Positions 6,422-11,239 of a stretch of DNA of 11,239 nt are shown here, piece by piece (the stretch's first letter is position 1; every line of letters begins with the position of its first letter). This DNA comes from Lachnospiraceae bacterium (lineage in GTDB: Bacteria; Bacillota; Clostridia; Lachnospirales; Lachnospiraceae). The notes beneath the pieces are model-generated. The model searched no databases. It was given only the letters and a program-made list of their open reading frames with translations, and was not told the DNA's origin. Made by a program: the position numbers and the translations under genes. The DNA lies in the NCBI GenBank assembly GCA_900753685.1, contig CAAEAB010000175.1:1-11239 (forward strand). Direction: 5' to 3'.

Positions 6422-7204
6422 CTATCCTTCCGTCTCCTGAACCTGTCTCACCGAAATTCGATTGGCAAGCCAGAGTACAATCAAAATCAACAAGAAAAAG
6501 AGTGTTGAAAGCGCATACATTTTCGGGTCAATGCCGCGACGTACCTGCTGATAGATCATCGTGGATATGGTATTCATTCCGGCGCCCTTCGTAAAATAAG
6601 TAATCACAAAATCGTCCAGTGAAATGGTAAACGCCAGCAAAAATCCTGAAAAAATCCCCGGCATGATATCCGGCAGAACCACTTTAAAGAAAGCATACAC
6701 CGGCGAAGCTCCCAGATCAAGGGCCGCCTCATAGGTACTTAAATTCGTCTGCTGCAGCTTCGGCATAACATTTAATATGACATAGGGCACCCCCAGGGTA
6801 ATATGCGCGGCCAACATCGAAAAATACCCCAGATTCCAGAAACGCCCGAAAAGAAGCATAATGGCAATACCCGTCACCACGTCCGCATTCAGCATAGGGA
6901 TATTCGTCACCGTCATAATGGCCTGTTGCTTTTTCTGACCCATGACCGTAATTCCGATACTCGCCAGCGTTCCGAGTACTGCGGCAATAACGGCCGCCAT
7001 TGTCGTCAGCATCAGCGATGTCCGAACCGCTTCTATGACAGCTTCATCCTGAAATAATTCCGCATACCATTGAAGGGTAAATCCGCCCCAGACCCGACGG
7101 GATTTGGAAGCATTAAAGGAACAGACGACGAGAATGGCAATCGGCGCATACAGCAAGAAGAATACCAGTCCCACATAACACTTTTCAATCCATCGTTTTA
7201 CCAT
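6422..7204 (-). CDS. potC: Spermidine/putrescine ABC transporter permease PotC
   Basis: A 260-residue membrane permease of the binding-protein-dependent type. About six hydrophobic segments are visible (near 9-29, 62-86, 105-121, 129-149, 184-200 and 233-249). The cytoplasmic coupling helix carries the EAA signature YEAALDLGASPVYAFFKVVLP at about 158-178, which docks on PotA. PNADVVTG-like wording (NIPMLNADVVTGIAI) and the SLDDFVITYF stretch are characteristic of PotC. With PotB it forms the heterodimeric channel. Its ATG overlaps the end of potB by 7 bases, so the two are translationally coupled, and potD follows after 13 bases. Length is normal for the family. Confidence 0.93.
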   Translation of the reverse strand: MVKRWIEKCYVGLVFFLLYAPIAILVVCSFNASKSRRVWGGFTLQWYAELFQDEAVIEAVRTSLMLTTMAAVIAAVLGTLASIGITVMGQKKQQAIMTVTNIPMLNADVVTGIAIMLLFGRFWNLGYFSMLAAHITLGVPYVILNVMPKLQQTNLSTYEAALDLGASPVYAFFKVVLPDIMPGIFSGFLLAFTISLDDFVITYFTKGAGMNTISTMIYQQVRRGIDPKMYALSTLFFLLILIVLWLANRISVRQVQETEG

Positions 7205-8037
7205 ATCATCTGTCCCTCCCCTTTGGCATCATTTTTATTCATTACCGCCATGCTGATAAATATAAATATCATCAGGACAATCGATAAACCCGAACCCAGA
7301 TTCCAATTATTCGTCAGGGAAAATTCCTGCTCGATAACATTTCCGATAAGCAGAATCTTTGAACCTCCCAGTATATCCGCAATGGCAAATTCGGAAATAC
7401 TCGGAACAAAAACCATAATAATTCCGCTAATCACCCCCGGCATAGACAGAGGCAAAATAATCTTCCGGAAAATCAACCGGCTTCCGGCGCCCAAATCCGC
7501 CGCCGCATGAATTAAATCCTTATCAATTTTGCACATAGCATTATAAATCGGCAAAATCATAAAGGGCAGATAATCGTAGGTCATTCCAATCAGAATGGCC
7601 GTCCGGGTATACAGCAAATGCTGGGACGGAAGGCCGAAAAAATTAAGAATTCCGTTTAATATCCCCGTATTAGCCAGAATCATCTGCAGGGCCAGTACCC
7701 GAAGCAAAAAATTAATCCACATCGGAAGGATAAACAGCATAATGACAACGCCTTTTTTTCCTCCCTGGTTTTTACTCAATATATACGCTAAGGGATAAGC
7801 AATCAGCAAACTGATACATGTACTGCCAAAAGCGATCAGCAAAGACTGTCCCAGCGCCTTATAATGAATCGGCTCTCCGATGGCAAGCAGATTATCCAAA
7901 GTAAAGCTGCCGTCAGAAGACGTAAGACCATAATAAATAATCATCAATAAAGGTAAAATAATAAAGCCCAAAGCCCAAAGTAAATACGGACCTGACAAAA
8001 GTTTTCGTTTATTCATCCAATACCACAGCTTTCTCAT
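7198..8037 (-). CDS. potB: Spermidine/putrescine ABC transporter permease PotB
   Basis: A 279-residue membrane permease, partner of PotC. Hydrophobic segments lie near 17-36, 64-88, 97-117, 145-165, 202-222 and 250-266, and the EAA-type coupling loop is [20 protein letters not shown] at about 177-196. [14 protein letters not shown] and [16 protein letters not shown] are typical of PotB. The ATG at 8037 lies inside the end of potA (29-base overlap) and has GAGG directly against it, a poor spacing. An internal ATG at 8016 (protein starting MNKRKLL) would give an 8-base overlap ATGAATAA with the potA stop and is an equally good start by termination-reinitiation. Either way it is coupled to potA. 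Confidence 0.92.
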   Translation of the reverse strand: MRKLWYWMNKRKLLSGPYLLWALGFIILPLLMIIYYGLTSSDGSFTLDNLLAIGEPIHYKALGQSLLIAFGSTCISLLIAYPLAYILSKNQGGKKGVVIMLFILPMWINFLLRVLALQMILANTGILNGILNFFGLPSQHLLYTRTAILIGMTYDYLPFMILPIYNAMCKIDKDLIHAAADLGAGSRLIFRKIILPLSMPGVISGIIMVFVPSISEFAIADILGGSKILLIGNVIEQEFSLTNNWNLGSGLSIVLMIFIFISMAVMNKNDAKGEGQMIW

Positions 8038-9085
8038 CCTCGTATTCCGGTTTGTTCATAATCTGAATATTAAACGGATCGACCCGAAGGCTTACCGGAG
8101 TGCCCACCGCGTGAGCTACCGTACTCTGCACGAGCCACTCAAAACCATTTGCCATAACTTCCATTTCATAATGGACACCCTTGAAAATCAAATGACTTAC
8201 AACACCATCCATAGAGCCTTCACCCGGATTTCCGAGAATGACATCTTCCGGACGAATGACCACATCTACCGGTTTATAATTACCAAAGTCCTTGTCCACA
8301 CAAACAAACTTCACGCCCAAAATCTCAACCAATTCATCTCGAATCATTAAACCGTTAATGATATTGCTGTCTCCAATAAAATCGGCCACAAAGGCATTTT
8401 CCGGTTCATTATAAATATCCTCCGGCGTGCCCATCTGCTGAATATAGCCCTGATTCATAACAACCACCGTATCCGACATGGTGAGGGCCTCCTCCTGATC
8501 ATGGGTGACATAAATAAATGTAATTCCAAGCTCATTTTTCAACCGAATCAGTTCATACTGCATATCCTGACGCAGCTTTAAATCCAAAGCCCCAAGCGGC
8601 TCATCCAGCAAAAGAACCTTTGGTTCATTGACAATGGCCCGGGCAATGGCGATTCGCTGCTGCTGTCCGCCAGACAGATAGGACGGCATACGCTTTTCAT
8701 AGCCTTGGAGATTTACCAGTTTAAGGGCGTATTTAATTTTATCTTTAATATAAGCATCCGACTTATGGCTGATTTTCAGGCCAAAAGCAATATTTTCCTC
8801 AATATTCATATGAGGAAACAGGGCGTATTTCTGAAATACAGTATTCAAATTTCGCTTATTTGGAGGCATCTGGGTAATGTCCTGGCCGTCAAAGATGACG
8901 CTGCCCTTGTCCGGCGTTACAAAACCGCCCAGTATCCTCAGTGTTGTTGTCTTACCGCAGCCCGAAGGTCCAAGCAGCGTTAAAAATTCATTTTCTTTGA
9001 TAGACAAGTTCAAATCATCCAGAACACAGGTGCCATCAAAGGTTTTGCTAATATTCACCAGGTCGATCAATGGCTTTTTACTCAA
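8009..9085 (-). CDS. potA: Spermidine/putrescine ABC transporter ATP-binding protein PotA
   Basis: A 358-residue ATPase that powers polyamine import. All ABC motifs are intact: Walker [10 protein letters not shown] (39-47), Q-loop Q85, signature LSGGQQQR (137-144), Walker B VLLLDEP (157-163, with E162 catalytic), D-loop GALD, and H-loop H195. Residues from about 240 to the end form the TOBE regulatory domain seen in PotA/MalK-type subunits ([11 protein letters not shown] near 279). The start is TTG at 9085, supported by a strong GGAGGA 7 bases upstream and the absence of a nearby in-frame ATG; the weak codon may keep ATPase levels in step. It begins 25 bases after the XRE-cupin regulator and overlaps potB. 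Confidence 0.95.
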   Translation of the reverse strand: MSKKPLIDLVNISKTFDGTCVLDDLNLSIKENEFLTLLGPSGCGKTTTLRILGGFVTPDKGSVIFDGQDITQMPPNKRNLNTVFQKYALFPHMNIEENIAFGLKISHKSDAYIKDKIKYALKLVNLQGYEKRMPSYLSGGQQQRIAIARAIVNEPKVLLLDEPLGALDLKLRQDMQYELIRLKNELGITFIYVTHDQEEALTMSDTVVVMNQGYIQQMGTPEDIYNEPENAFVADFIGDSNIINGLMIRDELVEILGVKFVCVDKDFGNYKPVDVVIRPEDVILGNPGEGSMDGVVSHLIFKGVHYEMEVMANGFEWLVQSTVAHAVGTPVSLRVDPFNIQIMNKPEYEDEKAVVLDE

Positions 9086-9110
9086 CTTTTTTCCTCCTAA
9101 GTACCAAATA

Positions 9111-9644
9111 TTAAAAGCTGGGCGGAGAACTCACCCAGAGTATCGTCGCTCCATGCCGGGATTCCAGGTAATGCTGCTTCTCCGGCAGAAAATAAAAAGA
9201 CTCGCCGCTTTTTATCTTGTAGATATTATTTCCTACGTGCAGCTGGACCGAGCCCTTAAGCACATAACCAAATTCCTCCCCTTCATGGGGATTATCGGGA
9301 TAGGTGGAACCTCCAGGTTCCAACGTCAGCAAAATGGGTTCCATAACATTTTTTTGCGCATTTGGAATAATCCATTGAATCTTATTTTTCAAATCGCTAT
9401 CCAGCTTTTCAAAGTAGTCCCCTTTGGAAAATACTATCTGTTCTTCCGTCTCTTCATTGAAAAAATCACCGATATTTGTTCCCAGACATTGAAGAATATC
9501 CATTAGTGTGGCAATCGACGGCGACGTTAAATTTCGTTCCAGCTGGGAAATGAACCCCTTCGTCAGCTCTGCTCTGTCTGCCAGCTCTTCCTGAGTAAGT
9601 CCCTTCATGACACGCAGATCCTTCAATTTTCGTCCAATATCCAT
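9111..9644 (-). CDS. XRE-family regulator with cupin sensor domain, polyamine operon regulator
   Basis: A 177-residue transcription factor. Residues about 5-60 are a Cro/C1-type helix-turn-helix ([32 protein letters not shown]), and residues about 105-170 are a cupin barrel ([20 protein letters not shown] and [15 protein letters not shown]) that should bind a small ligand. The same layout is found in PuuR-type regulators and in the first gene of many clostridial potABCD operons, so polyamine sensing is the likely role. I chose the ATG at 9644 because GGGAGG lies 5 bases before it. An upstream in-frame ATG at 9773 would add 43 Cys/Phe-rich residues that cover the promoter and operator. It leads the pot operon, probably repressing it together with itself. 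Confidence 0.9.
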   Translation of the reverse strand: MDIGRKLKDLRVMKGLTQEELADRAELTKGFISQLERNLTSPSIATLMDILQCLGTNIGDFFNEETEEQIVFSKGDYFEKLDSDLKNKIQWIIPNAQKNVMEPILLTLEPGGSTYPDNPHEGEEFGYVLKGSVQLHVGNNIYKIKSGESFYFLPEKQHYLESRHGATILWVSSPPSF

Positions 9645-9701
9645 ACGAACCTCCCACAGCAGATCGAACGCTGTATTTGTAGTTGTAAAAATAATCTTAA
9701 A

Positions 9702-9718
9702 GTTTAGTAAAACTAAAC
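9702..9718. promoter_or_regulatory. Operator of the pot operon
   Basis: GTTTAGT (9702-9708) and ACTAAAC (9712-9718) form a perfect inverted repeat with spacer AAA. It lies about 8-24 bases downstream of the predicted transcription start of the XRE-pot operon, a standard position for a roadblock or occlusion repressor. Its size fits a dimeric XRE protein. Binding by the adjacent XRE-cupin regulator is inferred from location. Confidence 0.7.
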
Positions 9719-9732
9719 ACCATACACAGCTT

Positions 9733-9760
9733 ATTATACAGAATCTCCCTTGTTTGTCAA
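9733..9760 (-). promoter_or_regulatory. Consensus sigma-A promoter of the XRE-potABCD operon
   Basis: On the minus strand a perfect TTGACA (9760-9755) and a perfect TATAAT (9738-9733) are 16 bases apart. Transcription would start near 9726, leaving about 82 bases of leader that contains the inverted repeat at 9702-9718. Both boxes are perfect matches, so the promoter should be strong when not repressed. Confidence 0.8.
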
Positions 9761-9784
9761 CAAATCTTTGCATAAAATACGCTC

Positions 9785-10375
9785 CTACTGGTAAAGAAGA
9801 TCGGAAGGTGAATTTTTGAGGATTTCTGGCAATGATGAACGAAAAATGATAGAAAGATATTCAACTATTTGTTCTTTATTTTGATCTTGAGGATTTTTAA
9901 ACCATTCTATCAAAATGCCAGCTAATGACTCTGTATATAAGTTACATAAAAAAAGTTTAAACTCTTTTTCCATGCAGATACCTAATTCTTTTTCTACATT
10001 ATCAATAATAGTTTCTACAATACTAATAAAATCTTGATAAAGAAAACGTCTCATTTCCTCTCTTCCTAGCGTATCATAAGCACAAGCTAGAATATGAGCA
10101 TTATCTTCAACATAGTTAATAACAAATAAAATGGCTTCTTTATAATCAACCATTAAATCAAATTTTTTTACGACTTCGACAGCTTCTTGTTCTAATATCC
10201 ATTTTAATAAATCATAAATATCCGCAAAGTGATAATAAAATGTTTTTCGATTCACACCACAATCTTTAATAATATCTGTAACCGTAATTTTATTTAAACT
10301 TTTTGACATCATAAATTTTTTTAATGATGCTGCAAGTTTCTTTTTGGTTTGTAAAGAAATTTCATTATGTGTCAT
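9785..10375 (-). CDS. TetR/AcrR-family transcriptional regulator
   Basis: A 196-residue one-component regulator. The N-terminal helix-turn-helix covers about residues 10-55: KKLAASLKKFMMSKSLNKITVTDIIKDCGVNRKTFYYHF, ending in the classic TFYYHF and the DIYDLL that follows it. The rest is an all-helical ligand and dimer domain of the DhaS-like type (MVDYKEAILFVINYVEDNAHIL). No ligand can be deduced. An AAAGGAGG site lies 10 bases before the ATG. It is transcribed away from the cytidylate kinase-like gene, 96 bases apart, the usual arrangement for a TetR protein that controls its divergent neighbour. No terminator separates it from the pot promoter downstream, so some readthrough is possible. 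Codon use is AT-rich compared with the pot genes. Confidence 0.9.
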   Translation of the reverse strand: MTHNEISLQTKKKLAASLKKFMMSKSLNKITVTDIIKDCGVNRKTFYYHFADIYDLLKWILEQEAVEVVKKFDLMVDYKEAILFVINYVEDNAHILACAYDTLGREEMRRFLYQDFISIVETIIDNVEKELGICMEKEFKLFLCNLYTESLAGILIEWFKNPQDQNKEQIVEYLSIIFRSSLPEILKNSPSDLLYQ

Positions 10376-10397
10376 TAAACGTCAACCTCCTTTATTT

Positions 10398-10442
10398 ATT
10401 ATACATCTGTCCGTTGTTTCTTACATTATCGTTCAATATACT
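10398..10442. promoter_or_regulatory. Divergent promoter region between tetR-type gene and kinase gene
   Basis: For the kinase on the plus strand, TTGTTT (10414-10419) and TATACT (10437-10442) are 17 bases apart. For the TetR gene a perfect TATAAT lies at 10403-10398 on the minus strand, but the -35 position (ATGTAA) is poor. The two promoters overlap face to face. I see no clear long palindrome for the TetR protein here. Confidence 0.45.
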
Positions 10443-10471
10443 TATCTCCAGTAGAAAGGAGAATAAAAATT

Positions 10472-11095
10472 ATGATTATTTGTATCGGAAGAGAATTTGG
10501 AAGTGGTGGCCATGAAATAGGTAAAAAACTTGCAGAAAATTTAAAATTATCTTTTTATGACCATGAACTTTTAGAAAATGCAACGACAAGGAGCAATATC
10601 GAATATAAAGAATTGAAACAAGCCGATGAAAAAAAGGCAAATTTCCTATTGCATACCATTTTATATAATTCAGACGAAAAGAAGTTACGTGGTTTATCTG
10701 CAAACGACATTTTGTTTGAAGTACAGAAAAACATGATTTTAGATTTGGCAAAAGATGATAACTGCGTTTTTGTTGGACGTTGTGCAGATTATATTTTAGC
10801 GAAAGAAAATATCAGACATCTAAGTTTGTTTGTTACAGCGCCTTTTTCAGATAGGATACAGCGAAAACAACAACTATTAAACCTCGATGAACATTCAACG
10901 GCAGCACTTATTCAAAAAACAGATAAGCAGAGGAAATCTTATTATAACTATTATTCTGGTGGAAATTGGGGTAAGCCCTATAACTATGATATATGTGTAA
11001 ATAGTTCTACTCTTGGTATTGACTGCACAGCAAGGGCGTTACCTCTTATGATTACTGGCTTTGAAAATATTGATTACGAGGAGAAACGAGAATGA
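10472..11095 (+). CDS. Cytidylate kinase-like family protein
   Basis: A 207-residue P-loop kinase-like protein. The N-terminus IICIGREFGSGGHEIGKKLA holds the nucleotide-binding loop in the variant form G6-R-E-F-G-S-G-G13 typical of this family rather than the classical GxxGxGK. Further marks are FYDHELL (28-34), the VGRCADYIL stretch (101-109), TAPFSDRIQRK (122-132) and the C-terminal DKQRKSYYNYYSGGNWGKPYNYDICVN, which lines up with the lid and adenine-binding end. The family is widespread in gut clostridia beside regulators and transporters. Its phosphate acceptor is unknown, and true CMP kinase (cmk) is a separate housekeeping gene, so I give no symbol. AAAGGAG lies 10 bases before the ATG. 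It is followed by a 30-codon ORF starting on its stop codon. Confidence 0.88.
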   Translation: MIICIGREFGSGGHEIGKKLAENLKLSFYDHELLENATTRSNIEYKELKQADEKKANFLLHTILYNSDEKKLRGLSANDILFEVQKNMILDLAKDDNCVFVGRCADYILAKENIRHLSLFVTAPFSDRIQRKQQLLNLDEHSTAALIQKTDKQRKSYYNYYSGGNWGKPYNYDICVNSSTLGIDCTARALPLMITGFENIDYEEKRE

Positions 11096-11184
11096 TAAAG
11101 TTATTATATGAGATAGAAATGCAAACTCTAATCGGAATAAAGCACGGTACAATGGTACACGGTAAATCACTAGTACCGTGCTAG
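11092..11184 (+). CDS. 30-codon ORF, possible leader peptide or gene remnant
   Basis: An ATG overlaps the kinase stop codon (ATGA) and has GAGGAG 8 bases upstream, so translation is likely. The product begins MIKLLYEIEMQTLIGIKHG and ends KSLVPC. The first 20 residues alternate like a beta-strand protein start and the rest falls inside the inverted repeat at 11141-11182. That fits either a short leader peptide whose translation opens the hairpin or the 5' remnant of a larger gene cut off near 11145. I cannot decide between them. Confidence 0.4.
   Translation: MIKLLYEIEMQTLIGIKHGTMVHGKSLVPC
11141..11182 (+). promoter_or_regulatory. Two alternative hairpins in the leader of the next gene
   Basis: AGCACGGTAC (11141-11150) pairs perfectly with GTACCGTGCT (11173-11182). 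A second copy of the left-arm core, CACGGTA at 11158-11164, can pair with the same right arm (TACCGTG 11174-11180) around a 9-base loop. The two stems exclude each other, a hallmark of attenuators. No T run follows, so transcription termination here is unlikely. Confidence 0.5.
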
Positions 11185-11208
11185 TTTCATCTATCCATGA
11201 GATAATAC

Positions 11209-11238
11209 CTCCAGAAAACTACAAGTTTTTTAAAGGAG
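11209..11238 (+). promoter_or_regulatory. Hairpin that would sequester the ribosome binding site of the next gene
   Basis: CTCC (11209-11212) pairs with GGAG (11235-11238). AGAAAACT (11213-11220) pairs with AGTTTTTT (11224-11231) with one G-U, around loop ACA and with an AAA bulge. AAAGGAG at the window end is a good Shine-Dalgarno, so a gene should start just outside. In this fold its ribosome site is closed, as in translationally attenuated resistance genes. An opposing pairing exists: TAGTTT (11182-11187) with AAACTA (11216-11221). Confidence 0.45.
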
Positions 11239-11239
11239 T

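Noticed and set aside
7070..7510. 146-codon plus-strand ORF across potC/potB
   Set aside because: Antisense to the permease genes, with no promoter or ribosome site.
8877..9506. 209-codon plus-strand ORF across the potA/XRE boundary
   Set aside because: It is antisense to two intact conserved genes and its sequence shows no family resemblance; a shadow ORF.
9645..9773. Longer start for the XRE-cupin regulator (43 extra residues)
   Set aside because: The extension covers the perfect promoter boxes and operator, has no ribosome binding site at its ATG, and encodes Cys/Phe-rich sequence unlike the family; the ATG at 9644 has GGGAGG 5 bases upstream.
10376..10471. TetR operator palindrome between the divergent genes
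   Set aside because: Only short, imperfect inverted matches are visible, too weak to call a site.
1..11239. CRISPR array, tRNA, rRNA, complete insertion sequence or prophage
   Set aside because: No regularly spaced repeats, no cloverleaf-like sequence with a CCA end, and no transposase, integrase or phage structural gene is seen.

Overview
The window looks like the chromosome of a low-to-moderate GC Gram-positive Firmicute, most likely a gut clostridium of the Lachnospiraceae type. This rests on strong AGGAGG-type ribosome binding sites, sigma-A style promoters (TTGACA/TATAAT), clostridial families (DUF1015, LytTR regulator with AgrC-like sensor, XRE-cupin regulator with potABCD, cytidylate kinase-like protein), and lipoprotein signal peptides. 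The family calls are firm; the genus is not determined.

Layout from left to right. A factor-independent terminator (34-64) closes a gene that lies outside the window. A DEDDh exonuclease with a C-terminal zinc ribbon is on the minus strand (80-1024). A strikingly AT-rich plus-strand operon follows (1210-3316): a LytTR response regulator, a chimeric ORF made of an AgrC-like sensor membrane domain joined to the end of an exported beta-rich protein, and a lipoprotein whose C-terminal half resembles that same exported domain. I read the chimera as the scar of an in-frame deletion that removed the kinase domain and the front of a neighbouring lipoprotein gene. Then come a small heat-shock protein (Hsp20, minus strand) and, divergently, a DUF1015 protein. 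The Hsp20 promoter is covered by a 13-bp perfect inverted repeat that is neither CIRCE nor a CtsR box.

The centre (5341-9644, minus strand) is a complete polyamine uptake operon in the order XRE-cupin regulator, potA, potB, potC, potD. The genes are close or overlapping. A near-consensus promoter lies upstream of the regulator, and a 7-bp inverted-repeat operator sits just downstream of its predicted transcription start. This suggests the regulator senses polyamine supply and represses its own operon.

The right end (9785-11239) is again AT-rich. It has a TetR-type regulator divergent from a cytidylate kinase-like protein, then a 30-codon ORF overlapping the kinase stop codon, then about 100 bases of competing RNA hairpins. 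The last hairpin would bury the ribosome binding site with which the window ends. This looks like the leader (attenuator) of the next gene, which is not in the window. I see no tRNA, rRNA, CRISPR array, complete insertion sequence or prophage.
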